Source: Dipetalonema caudispina
Lineage: Eukaryota > Nematoda > Chromadorea > Rhabditida > Onchocercidae
Assembly: GCA_013365325.1 (NCBI GenBank)
Contig: JABVXV010000023.1
Span: forward strand, 62,001 to 126,000
Direction of reading: 5' to 3'
DNA length: 64,000 nucleotides
The stretch's first letter is position 1. Each line of letters opens with the position of its first letter. Of the stretch, positions 1 through 12,000 are shown one piece after another. Position numbers and translations under genes: made by a program. Under the pieces are notes generated by a model. That model was not told the origin of the DNA. It ran no database searches and saw only the letters and a list, made by a program, of their open reading frames with translations.

Positions 1-200
1 CCTATCGCACTACTATCTTTTATGATATCAGGATAGAAGTGTTCATGGAAATTAGAATGCTATGCTTTCTACGCATTAGATACAAGACCACTATAAAATT
101 CAATCCAGAATTTTAAATGGAATATTCGGAAGTAAAACAATTTTTCAAGCACTCAAATAATGGAAAATATCGAAGAAACTGAATAAAATAAAGACAATAC

Positions 201-1414
201 CTGTTTGCAATGAACACCAAAATCTTCAATTTTGTTTAAGGGAATCGACTGATATTCTGAAGGAACCTCGTCAGGAGGCTTATAACCCTTTGGATAAGTT
301 CGGAAAGCACCAAGTTCTACTTTCCCAGCTGACATCGTCCGGATAGGGTCAACCTAGAATAAACGATCAGTATTTTGAGGAAAAAGACAAGTTATTGCGT
401 AGGCATAGAGGTGATTTTGTAGTAAAATTAAATTTGATAATACAAAAAAAAAAAGAGAATACCAGAACTTACTACAATAGCCACGAACGGTTCCTGGAAC
501 TGTTGATTGAGGGCCTGAGTTGATACGTCAATTCCACTTAACCAACATCCATATCCTGGATGACTGTGATACCATCCTACGACCTTGAATGGACAAGGAA
601 AATAAGGAATTCCAAAGACGTATTACGCTACAAAACCATGCTTACATGACCGCAATGCATGAATCCGACTAAGGGAAGAGAAAATTTCAGATGCCCTGAG
701 GTATTCAAAAAATACCAAAAACCAGGTTGAATATCCTATCTAAAAACTAACGAGAAATGTCATCTATTTTTTGGTGATACACTAAAAATCCAACGACAGA
801 ATTAACCTTATGAAGCCTTCCTACTGCTTCTGAACTATCTGTATATGTTGTCATATATTCGTACGCTTGAGCTTGAGCGTTTACCCGTGTTTCGGTACCT
901 TCTACAGGTAAAGCGAAACTGTCCACCACAACCAATGTATTCGCATCCACTTTACCCTGCACTAATCCCATCACTTCCAAATTACCACCACTCCTTGCAT
1001 GCATTACCATTTTTAGCAAAGCTAACGCAGCAATTTTGATTTCCTGCAACCAAAATTTGATGAATTTCATCGTTCGATAAAAAAAATAAAAATAGTGCTC
1101 CTCTCAACCTAAGTATTTCAACTGTTGAAAATTATATTTCATGCTACAATTGTGCTACTATATCTATGCTCCATCTTTGTAATTGCAGAATCAGGAGAGG
1201 CATAATTCACATGTGAAAAGCTAATGAAAAACTCTACTTTAAAGTAATGTGGATCTTTTTCCCATGGCTTCACAGCTCGTATAGCTTGCTGTTCGGCTGA
1301 ATCGTACTGATAAATCGTTTCCAATGACTCGACATTATTTGACATCTGCCAATTTCGGAATGCCATTGATGTGGCACTACTCATCGATGATTCCATTGGT
1401 TGATCGTTATTCAT
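201..1414 (-). CDS. csn-5: COP9 signalosome subunit 5 (CSN5/JAB1), N-terminal part, cut by window edge
   Basis: CSN5 is the zinc metalloprotease subunit of the COP9 signalosome; it removes NEDD8 from cullins and so tunes cullin-RING ubiquitin ligases in nucleus and cytoplasm. Four minus-strand exons are visible: 1414-1238, 1043-807, 583-473 and 353-201, all joining in phase 0, giving 226 residues. The MPN domain is clear: the Glu of GGNLEVMG (E82) and the JAMM motif H144-S-H146 ... D157 inside [16 protein letters not shown] are intact, so the enzyme should be active. The last visible exon carries [20 protein letters not shown] and ends at HCKQ before a GT donor at 200. The remaining C-terminal third must lie left of position 1; nothing in 1-200 encodes it. 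The start is the first ATG of the open exon. It is divergent from the LSM12-like gene to the right. Family assignment is essentially certain. Confidence 0.97.
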
Positions 1415-2342
1415 TGAATCATAAAAACAATAAACAAAAATCTAAAATTTCAAAATATTGATATATCATTTCTTATTCCAAGTTTAACTTCAATAATTAC
1501 ACCAAGTATTATTAAGGGTTAAATTTATCTTCAGCCTAACATAAGGTTTATCAAAAGGGATGAATCACTATATTAATAAGATGGCCAAAATTGTATAGAC
1601 AATTGATGTAGTAATAACTTAAAGTGATATCTCGCGTCTTCTACTCATGAACAGATTCCACGTAACAACACCCAACGTCAATTATTCTATTGAAGTCTTC
1701 TATCTTACTTACAATCATCTCCACATAATAAGCCAACTTTCTTTAAACTTAAGGTCTGATGTTAACCTTTACTGATGAAGTGGACATTATAATAACATAC
1801 GTATCAATCAATCAATGTGATTGATATTAGCTAGAAAGATGAAGCAAATAAGGGGGAAAAAAGAGGATATGGAAGGAAGTAAAAAGTGAAGTTTTTATAA
1901 CTAATATACTATTTATTGATCCTATAAGATCAACACTCTCGAAAGTAATATCAGTACTGCCGCCACTCCACTCACCATATCACTCAGATTAACTCCCTGC
2001 TTTCAGTACAGCTTTCAATAACCCGCTCGTCATTTCGCGGTCGGCCGATTTAATATCGATCTAGGTAGTAATGGAGGTGACAATGTTAGAAGGGATGGGG
2101 TATGACCTTTTTGACCTTTCATTGCAGTTCTTCTATTCTAGCATACAAATATTTCATGTGTGGTTTTCTTTCCAACGACTCATTTGGCGTATCGACCAAG
2201 GTCAAGTTCTGATCGTATATTATTATAAGTGTGATTCTTTATTATTTCAAATTTCAGCTTGTTTGTCCTCTGCTTGTGACAAGTTAAGGAAAAATAGAAG
2301 TGCTTCTGTGGGAGAGTAAGTCGTCAAAGGTGGAAAGGACTG
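1415..2342. other. Divergent intergenic region between csn-5 and the LSM12-like gene
   Basis: About 930 bases separate two start codons pointing away from each other, so this stretch should hold both promoters and both 5' leaders. An 82-codon open frame at 2071-2319 on the plus strand has no recognisable similarity and probably reflects 5' leader sequence. No RNA gene or repeat was recognised. Confidence 0.5.
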
Positions 2343-4705
2343 ATGACAGTGTTTAATACTCGATCGGTGACAACAACAGCAACAACAACATCGGCAACAT
2401 CAACGATCACAACAACTCCCGAATCTATGAGTGAGGGGAGCAGTAGCTGTGGCAGCACAGCACGTCAACTATCCAACAATGCACATGCAACTGCAGGCGA
2501 GGCAGCACCGAGCAACGTTTCGGATAATAATGTCGTATTCCCAGTGGGGAGTGTATTGGAATGTCGGAATGTGTTGAATTCCACAACCGTTGGCCAAGTG
2601 ATCTGCTCGGACCAGCCAACACGACTTCTCGTCCTAAGTTTGTATTTTTCTCAAGTTTACTCTTAGCAGGTTGTATATGTGGCTAGTCCAAAATATTGGA
2701 CTGCTTCAATAATCCCATTTTGCTACTGATATAGCAACCGATGGAACCTATCGAGAGTCTCATATATAGAGGGACTTTGTGGAGGAGTTTTCGTATCTGA
2801 ACTAGAATTACTGAGAAGTCCCTGTATTTAGACAGAAATTACGAGAGAGTTTCTCTGTCTAGATGGCATAGCCTTCGTATAAATAAAAAAAGCATGTCTT
2901 TTAAGAATGTTTGATTGATTGTTTTTAGCTGTACATTTCTTTTGGCAATTTGTAATCTTGTTTGAAACTATGCTCATCTGATGGGGATTAAGTACTTTTT
3001 TATGCTGCATAGGTCGACGTATCAAACCATCAATAGTTATCTGCTTCTCACATATACAAACTTTTGTGTACGTTCTGTGTTTTTTCAGGAGATACGTCAG
3101 GACCAGGTGGAGTACCGTTAGTACGTATCGTCAATCTAGCTCTTGTTGCACAGGTATATTGTTTTGATTTCTGGAGAAATATTTTTTGACATGCTAAACT
3201 TCATTTTCCGAAAATTTCTTAAAATGTTTCTTCGCGAGTACTAAAAAGATTTTTTTGTATGCGCAGTGAAAGTGAATTAGTTAGTAAAAGAGCCATCAGT
3301 TCGGAACAGGTTGTGTATAGAAGTTAGTTGAAAAGTTACAAGTAAAACTTTATTGAAGGGGAGTAATTGTTTTTCATTTCAGGTAACATGTTTGAAAGAT
3401 AAAGGAGGTGAACAATCGTTACCTTGGCCAAATTTACAGATATCCACAAAACAAGTGCAAGAACGGATGAACCGTGCAATAGCACGAAAAAAGGCATCTA
3501 TAATGCAAACTAATATATCAGTTGAAGGACAGCGAGCTTTTATTCATCTGAGGAAAACGTAGGTTTCAGACATCAGTTGGACGGATGGTAAATTTATGAA
3601 TTTTTCTATGTACTAGAAATTTTTGGCTGCTATCATTCGGTGCTTCCAACATTTTTCTTTTCAGTTAATTGTTGATGATCTTTTCAACCTTTTTTTGTTC
3701 AGAGAGACACAAAGTATATCTTACACAAAGTTAAATTTACTTTATCTTTGTACTTCAAGCTGTAGAAGACCAAACTCGGAATGCAAAATTCTTTCTTCTT
3801 ACGATAGAAGATTAAAGGAGTTAATCATTCCATTTAATTAATTTAATTCGATGTAATTACAGATTGGAACATAGGGTAGAATGGTCAGGTAATAATATCA
3901 AAGTACTCAATCGTGTATTAGTTCAACCACCATATACAGCTGATTCTATTGAACCTATTGGTGACATCAATGATACGGCAGTTGCTTCAGCAAAAGAACA
4001 CGTTCGTAAAATCGTAAGTGTTTTAAAGAATCTTTTGGTTATTTGTTTGTAGGTGCATAGAAAATTTAAATAAGTATTATAAATTCGACTACAATTTGTG
4101 TTAGAATTATAAAATAACTCATTATAATAACTTTTTCCTAATATGTTTTGACTGTTGATCTTCTTTGGGTCAGGAAAAAAACTTTGTCTTGAGCTGTGGT
4201 TAATGATCTATTAAGGTACAAAGCAAGATCAAACACTTTACTGCTGACATTACTGCAGCTATAAGTAAGACCGCTCCTCTTCAAAGTTTCGAATGAAAAG
4301 CGAGCTATAATTTTTGATTAAAATAAGAATTACAAAGGAATGAATTGTTAATCAAGCTTTATATAACTACGATTTTATTTCATTTTTTATTTGATGTCGG
4401 ATCTGCAAACACACCATTTTTAAATGAATCTAACAAGCCTGCAAGCTCATCATCGCGTTTAGCATACCGTAAATGTTTTTCAGAAATACTAAGTAAATAG
4501 ATTCTGGAATAACTATAAGAATTCATGCACATTGCATATGAAGTAAAGAAGCCTTCCTTGTTACTTTGTTCCCCTTATTTCGTAAGTCTTTCGCGAAACT
4601 TTTTAATGCTACATTTAAATTTTGCAGTTAACGAAATATCGCAATACTCAACAAATAAGTACTTCTAATGATGATGCACCTGCGGATCCTACGCCGTCAC
4701 GTTAA
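2343..4705 (+). CDS. lsm-12: LSM12-like protein (Lsm domain plus AD domain)
   Basis: LSM12 is a small cytoplasmic protein with an N-terminal Lsm-type fold and a C-terminal AD (anticodon-binding-like) domain; in animals it acts as an adaptor in ataxin-2 complexes and in NAADP signalling. Five exons (2343-2637, 3089-3153, 3383-3558, 3863-4013, 4628-4705) join without a stop to give 254 residues. The Lsm part starts at VFPVGSVLECRN and includes PLVRIVNLALVAQV. The AD domain carries SVEGQRAFIHLRKT, the LVQPPYT block and AKEHVRKIV, all in the order seen in human LSM12. The first 55 or so residues are a Thr/Ser-rich low-complexity leader not found in the human protein. The next gene downstream is on the same strand but about 1.5 kb away, so operon membership is uncertain. 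Confidence 0.9.
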
Positions 4706-6186
4706 AAGCACTGGAGAATGATCAATAAAACGTCGTGTGATTTTCTTTGATGTTTCAAAGCCCATGCGATGACTATTAAGCTTATTTATGTCTTGGATAG
4801 TTTTCTTACTGTCAAAAGACTTAGAGACTGCGTAGACCTGTTTTAAAATAACGTACATTTTTATGCTACCAAGTACTTTCACTTATGCACTTTTTCCTTT
4901 ATTATGAAGATCATTTGAGCACTTTTACCAAAGGTTTCAAGATAGAACGCGCATTCCTTTTTTTCCACTTCTAGCATAAATGTTATAAAATGTAAAGAAA
5001 TAAAGTTTTGTGCAACATATCGTATTTTTCCGAGAATAGTTATATGGGTCATATCCTTGTATTGCTTTTAGCTGCTTCAAAACATGCTGAATTTGTTTTT
5101 CGAAGTTACTGGATATTTTACACTTGTAGTTTTCGGAGATATCTGTTTAAATGACGGTTTGAAATAGGCAGGTAGATGGTTGAGGTTATATTGCGAAAAT
5201 TAATTTCTTGAAGTCCATCTCCAGTACTAATTTTAAAAACCTAAAATTTTAAACTCGAAATGATGTTCATGGTGTTCATTCTCTAGAATATTCGGCGGTG
5301 TTGTGTGAAGCATTTCAGAAAATTTTCAATCTATGAATAGTACTATCACTTTTTTCTGCGGTGCAGCCAAGGGATCTGAAACTTAATAAATCGAGCTCGA
5401 ATCGAAGTTTTCATCAGGAAATGATGCAGGTATTCGTTGAAAGACAGTCATTGTATTTGTTATGTCAAAGTATTAGGCACTATGCGGTCTCAGAAATGAT
5501 TGGTTCTTTCTCGTAATTGATGTGATTGTCGCTTTTTGTACTACAATAGTTTTATACTTCTGAATTGATGGGCCTTTGAATTCACCCTCTCTTCTCTAGA
5601 ATTCTGTAAGAAACATCATAATCGGTTGTGTAAAACCATTAAGATAATATATGCTTTCAAAGTTATATCTCGGTTGAGGGACCATCTGAATCTTTTCATG
5701 TTTGCTAGATTGATTTCCTTAACGTTAGTAGTGATTTGTTTTTCTGTTTCATAAATTTAACTTCAAGCTGATTGTTAACTCTCTCACCAATCCCTATTTG
5801 CAGACTGCCTACATATAAATTCAAAATAGGTTGACTAAATTATACCTGTTACCAAACCAGTTAATTAGATATCTACCTTTGTAATAATATACTTAAATAA
5901 ATGAGTTGAGGATTTCCGAAATGAGAGGAAGTACTTATGCGGATGCATGTTTGTATTTGTATCATTTACTTATTATTTCGTTATTATTTTGAGGACATAT
6001 CTGTATTGTTTATTATCCTTTAATTAAAGGCTTGCATGTAAATATTGAGATCCTCATTCGTATTATCGCATGTGCGTACAAGTTTACTCAAAAATTAAAG
6101 GGAAATTGCATAAAATCTGGAAATGGTGAAAGTGGTAGGAATAAAAGTAAATTTTGGTGGAATATAAATAATGGATTATCTCACAG
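4706..6186. other. Intergenic region, 3' end of LSM12-like gene and 5' end of methyltransferase gene
   Basis: The left part should be the LSM12-like 3' untranslated region, with an AATAAA at 4999-5004. The right part must contain the missing first coding exon of the EEF1AKMT1-like gene. A very short ATG-ATG-CAG followed by a GT donor at about 5421-5430 would be in phase but is not convincing. Otherwise only AT-rich sequence is seen. Confidence 0.45.
4999..5004 (+). terminator. Candidate polyadenylation signal of the LSM12-like gene
   Basis: A canonical AATAAA lies about 295 bases after the stop codon of the LSM12-like gene, in the expected orientation. Confidence 0.5.
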
Positions 6187-7554
6187 AGTACATCAATATC
6201 GACTGGGCGTTACTCTGATGATGATAACGATAGCGATGACACTCCACAGTTATCTGCTGAAGCAATGAAAGCATTAGCTGAATTTTATGTTGAAGTGAAC
6301 GCTACTGATAAAGTTAATATTAACGAGGATTGGCAGGTTCGTAATTCATGAACTGATTCATATGTTATGCAAACTAACAAGAAATGTACAGTTGGCCCAG
6401 ATTTTAGGAATGATATTTTATAATTCTGAGTTGTATCAGATTCAGATGATACAGTTTTTGAGAATGCATGCAGTATTGAGACTAGACGGTCAAATTACTT
6501 TCAGTTTCGATAAAACTTCTTGCGGGTCAATTAATGATTTAATTTCTTCAATTGCAATTAATCTTCCCTTTGCAACTTTTAAAATACTTTTTACTCACTA
6601 TTCCGAAGATTCTTAGTACGTTTCGTACAGATTTGAATCAATTGGTAGAGGCCATCAAAGAGAATATATTTTCAATGAAAGAATTTTCTCATACTTCAAT
6701 ATATATATATATATATATATAAAGATTTTCTGGTTTAGCTGAGTCAGTTTTGGTATTCAGAAGATACTGCTTTAAAACTTGCTGAAGAATGTATAGAGAG
6801 TATTGGTAACTGTGGAAGAATCGCTTGCATATCGTGCCCTACACTTCTTGATTATCTTCTGAAGCATGAGGTAAGTTATCTACAAATTCCCTATCTCTCG
6901 TTCACTTATATCTTCTAAATGTATAAAAATTGCTGCATATTTCAGTGCGTAATCTGTGAACGTGTTACGGTAACACTTTTTGAATATGATCGTCGATTTG
7001 AGACCAAATTTTCTAAGGAATTTGTTCCGTATGATTATCGTAAACCTTTGGTTATACCCGATTTGTACCACAATGTATTTGACTTAATTGTTGTTGACCC
7101 GCCGTTTCTGTCTGATGAGTGCTTAATCAAAGTAGCACAAACAGTACGATTGCTGTCTCGTGAACCTGCAACGAAATTACTGATTTGTACAGGGTTAATC
7201 ATGGCGAAACTTGTAAGTTTATGTCAATTATAGATTTTATATTTTGCTTAGCATTTCATCCCTTTATGGTTATCTCCCAAAACATTAGAAATTTCTCGTT
7301 ATTTCTGTACATGATATCTGTTAAAGCACTTAATAATGAAATTACTGCTTGTAAGGGAGTGCTTTTATTAATCCTTAATTACTTTCGCATTTTTTAAATG
7401 GATTGAAGCACTTAACTTTGTTTTTAGGATGATCCATAACTTTCAGGTCGAAAGATTATTTCACGCACACAAGTGCAAATTCCAGCCTTCCCACAAACAT
7501 AATCTTGCTAATGAATTCGCCTGTTACACAAATTACGAAGCTGCTGTTTTGTGA
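6187..7554 (+). CDS. EEF1A lysine methyltransferase 1 family (EEF1AKMT1/N6AMT2-like), first exon unresolved
   Basis: Members of this family are SAM-dependent seven-beta-strand methyltransferases that methylate a lysine of translation elongation factor 1A in the cytoplasm. Exons 6187-6336, 6739-6870, 6946-7212 and 7447-7554 all join in phase 0 (218 residues). Signature blocks in family order are DDTPQLSAEAMKALAEFY, NEDWQLSQFWYS, GRIACISCP, FEYDRRF, the catalytic-type motif VVDPPFLSDECL, KLLICTG, and the C-terminal NLANEFACYTNYE. The human protein starts almost at the DDTPQLS block, so little is missing, but no in-frame ATG exists in the first open exon: a TAA precedes it and the acceptor CAG ends at 6186. 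The true start must be on a short exon upstream, or the protein starts from a non-obvious site. The family call is firm; the 5' end is not. Confidence 0.92.
6699..6721. repeat. AT dinucleotide microsatellite
   Basis: A pure (AT)n run of about 23 bases inside the intron between the first two visible exons of the EEF1AKMT1-like gene, ending about 18 bases before the acceptor. Its length is likely polymorphic. Confidence 0.9.
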
Positions 7555-9026
7555 CAATGTTTTCTCATGTCTGGTCGGAGATAAATGCACAGATAAAAGT
7601 GACAGACTGATACGCGAGGTAAGCTGAAAGTGAATGAGTTACGAAGAAATCGATATATTAGAAATTAGTATGCGCTATTTTCACTAACAGTTTTGATAAA
7701 GCAGTAGAAACTGGAAGATAGTTTGAATATTTCGGGAAGCAGCATTCCTTTATGCTAGTGAGAGAAGGACAATTTTACAAATTTTATTTCCTTGGCACTG
7801 GTCTTGCAGTTTATATGTGGAACTCAGGAATTTTTATTGTTCTCAATGATTTGTTTCGTTTTCCTTTGTTATATTTTTGATGAGTTGATAGTATTGCTCG
7901 AGTTATCATCCTCATCTATGCATATAGTTTTGTAACAGCTCACTTTTTCTCTTAGAATATTGGAATTTCTTTCCTGTCTTAATAATATCTTATTAAGACG
8001 TTTAAGGGTTTTGCCAAAATGTTCTCATTTAATAGAATAAAATTTTCGAAGACATCTCTTTGATTAAATTTACGGTTTGTCGCCTATGTTACTGGGGAAT
8101 GTGGAAAAATCTTCAATCTTTTCTGTTTGTTTATGGAACATTTTGAACAGCTTTTCAAACTTATCGCAATTTGCTTAAACTTTATTCGAAATCAATAAAT
8201 CTTGCGATATTATAAGCTATTAGAATGCTGAGTAGTTGTAGTGAAAGAAACTCATTTTTGGTTGATTTAAGCCTTTTGCTACTTTTCTTTATCCATATTT
8301 CTGGGATTATATTTTCAAGAAAGTGATGGATGCAATCGAGCTTAGAATCAGCGATTTTTTATAGCAATATCAGCTTCTGCTAAACTCAAGAGGGCAAACT
8401 AATATTCATTTAAAATCAACTAATGATTGAGCAGTATAAGGTGAGTTCACATGTCATAAATTTGGAATTTTAATACTGTATGTTTTTCAAAACTTTCGAA
8501 AAACGAAGAATACAGAAAACAGGCCTTATCAAAGTTAGAGAGATATAATACAGTATCAGTTGCGCATTTTATAAGCTGATATAAATAATCCTGGATGTTC
8601 AATATTCAACTGCTGATACATTAACATTAATTCATTATTTCAAAAATTATGAAATCTCTGAAGCGTTGATAAAGTACTGAGTGTTAAAAGCATAACAGTT
8701 ATCTAATTCTTTGAATTATTAATTTAAATGCGATGAGTTTGAACTTAAAAAATGTCCACTTAAACTGGAAGAATACAGTACTTGCATTTCTTTGCCAAGA
8801 ATACTCCCTGCTTCTAGTAAAGTCTGTGCGACTGGTTATTAAAGAATGTCGTCGGCAGTGTCATTGTCTAAAGTCGAGATTTCACACTACTTTTCTTTTC
8901 AAAATTTTCAGTGAAATCACTGCCAGCTATTTGAACCGAAGATGCTTAAACAATGAAAACCCTCAATTTCATTGTGGAAAATTGATGTAATCGTAGTATT
9001 AATAGTTTGCTGGCCGAATTCATTAA
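7555..9026. other. Intergenic region before the Roquin gene
   Basis: AT-rich, with several short open stretches (for example 8733-8990) that show no coding character. An AATAAA at about 8037 could serve the methyltransferase gene. The right end should hold the Roquin promoter and leader. Confidence 0.4.
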
Positions 9027-12000
9027 ATGGCCCCTGCAGGACAAAGCGCGTCATGGTCTGATGTACTTTGCTGTCGTATTTGTTCAGAAGTAAATTTCCT
9101 CTTTTCCAATTTTATCCCAATCTTCTCTAAATAAATTAATTAATTTTATATCTGTGAGACTTTCATCATTACATTAAAGACTTGATTGTTAGCTCTCTAG
9201 GATTAGCAAAATTCTATTTTTTATTTTTGATCTGTAAATATTTCAGTTTTTTGGGAAATTGTTTACTGTTTCCAAAATGACGTTTAGGAAGATTTTATGT
9301 TTAGGTATCTTATAGTTTATATAGTAATATGGCAAATAACTGGTTTACATGATAACAAGATCTGGTTAAGTCCATTCAGACCGTTTGTTTCATTGAAATA
9401 TATTTCAGCTTTTTAGTTCCAAAAAACTTCCAATAAATCTTGCTTGTGGCCATACAATATGCCATAATTGCCTTAAGGCACTTAATACAAATAGCTGTCC
9501 TTTGGACCAGGTATGTTGGGAACTTTCTTCTCTATATAGATTTAAAATTTATTATCCAACAAATAAGTGGAACTATGGATGGACATCCGAAGGCGAAATT
9601 ATTTTTTTTTTTATCATTATCTTTTTAAATGTTTGGTACACATTAGAAATGAACAGTTCATATAAAGTCTTTTATTTAGGTATAAATAACAGTCATTAAA
9701 TTAGTAGTATTTATGAACTAATTAACTATTATTTGATGTTATACTAAAACTTGTTTTATTCTTCAGATTGTAGTCTAATTAATATTATTTCATGTTTCTT
9801 TTTACTTTTCCAGACAGTAATTTCTCTTCCTTTCGAAAAATTACCTCCAAATCTTGCATTACTCTCAGTCCTATCAGAATTTATCGATAATGAGCCGAGA
9901 ATTTATCAAGAACTGTCCGAAGAATATCGACACATTGAGTCGACCCTCATTGAACTAGCTTCTTATTTACATCCCGTTGAATGCTTATTTGGTAATATCT
10001 TTACAGCGTGGTATTTTACTGACGTTAAGAACTTTTGAAAGGAAAGAGTTTCTGAAGTAATGTTGTCGAAGATTCTGTGAAATAATGTGTTGCATCAAAT
10101 TCAAAGCAAAAGGGTTTTTTGTCTTAATTTTCTCCTCCTATCTTCAAATTGAACTTCTTGTTTACAGTTTTGCAAGAACTTTCTAAAATAACGGGATATT
10201 CTTTTTTTCTATTACATTTTCAGGTGGAAGTGTTTGGAGTGATGAGTTAAGTAGATCGATGCAGCGTAAATTAATATCATTACTGTGTTATCAGTTAATG
10301 GAATATAAAGGTCTACAGCGGGCATTAAAAACAGCACGCGCTTTAGCAGAACGTGCTCTTTCAGAATTGATCATTTATCATCAAGATAATTCTAACATAT
10401 CAGCAGTTCTTTGGTCTGCTATTCGTTCTAGAGGATGCCAGTTCTTAGGTCCAGGTAATTGATTTCTAATTTAAAACTCAGTACCAAAAAATAGTCAGGT
10501 AAAATTGAGTACTCAGAATGATTAATTGCTAAGAGCTATTATTGCTCTCAAAATTCTACTTTTAACTCTCGCCACTAAATGGCTGGACGCAGTATAAGAT
10601 TGAGTAATGCACATTAACGACAACTTGTACTTTGCTGGTTTTATAACATCTCGAATCTCATATAGGTCAATAATTCTGCTGGAATCGACATGATTTTGAG
10701 GTCATGACAAGTTGTGGAGATTGGACTGGTGGAAAAATAGTAGCCATATTAAGATAATTGTAGATTTCTGCTGTGCGCGGTTCTTTTTTCAATTGATATT
10801 ATTGTAATAAAAGAGACGCTGTAAAGTGAAATGCTTTAGTTGCCAGTCTGATATTTAAAATGTAAATTAGAGAAAGATGGGTTGTCTTGAGAAAGAAAAG
10901 GAGAAATAGTATGTATGTCTGCAGAATAATAAGCTTGAGATCACATAAGATTTTATGAATAATTTTTCCTTTATCATGCTATCCTGGTCCATGAGATTCT
11001 ATTTTGAGCAATGCAAGAAGAAGTTCTGAAGCTCATCTTATTGATACTTTCGGAAGGTGCATTGATGTCTCGTAAAACATTGGTGTTGTATATTGTGCAA
11101 ACATTACGGGAAGATTATCCTCAAGCTTCAAAAACGTGTGTTGGCCATGTTGTACAGTTGCTTTACCGAGCTAGTTGCTTTAATGTAAGCTATTTGGAAG
11201 CTATTTATTGATATGTATGTTTACTAATCCATTTTTTCAAACTTATAGTTAGAATTTGATTTGTCATTTAGCATTTTTTGTGTTGCAGTTCCTTCTGTCT
11301 ATGCTATTCAAAGCTTGAACAGGACAACTTTACAGATCATTACCTGATGTACTACAATAAACTTTTCGTGCACTAAAGAAGTGATAAAGAAAATAAATTG
11401 ATTCTTTTGTCATAGGTATTAAAGCGTGAAGGGGAGTCATCACTAATGCAGTTGAAAACGCAGTTTCGTGATTACGACGCACTGCGTCGTGAGCATGATA
11501 TACAGATCGTACAGGTAGCTTTTGAGCAAGGTTTACGTATATCACCGGATCAGTGGTCGGCTTTACTGTATGGTGATCAGCATCACAGATCTCATATGCA
11601 AAGCATTATCGACAAAGTAAGTTATTTAGAGTTTCAGACATTGTTTTTCAAGTAGAACTTTCCAAAAAATTTTAGTTGACAAAAAAAAAGGACCAGGTTT
11701 CGATTGAACAAGCTATAAATAAAGCATACTTTTGACCAGTACTCTTTTGAAAATTTCCGATTTCTTGCATAAGGATTTTATCAATTGTTTTATAGAAGAA
11801 GCTATTGATGTTAATAGCCTTCTTACTTTGAAGAACGACAACCCCATGAAATTATTTATACAACTATTCATCATTACTTCTTATTGAAATAAACTCATTT
11901 TATTGTTTTTAAGCTCCAATCAACGCAAGACTTCGAACAACAAATCAGTGACTTAAAAGCAGCAATAGAACAAAGTTCTGAGCGGGAAATGCTTTCTCCA

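Noticed and set aside
1..200. Search for the next csn-5 exon
   Set aside because: No frame on the minus strand resembles the expected continuation after HCKQ; it must lie outside the window.
6032..6268. 78-codon plus-strand frame overlapping the first EEF1AKMT1-like exon
   Set aside because: It is in a different frame from the conserved DDTPQLS sequence.
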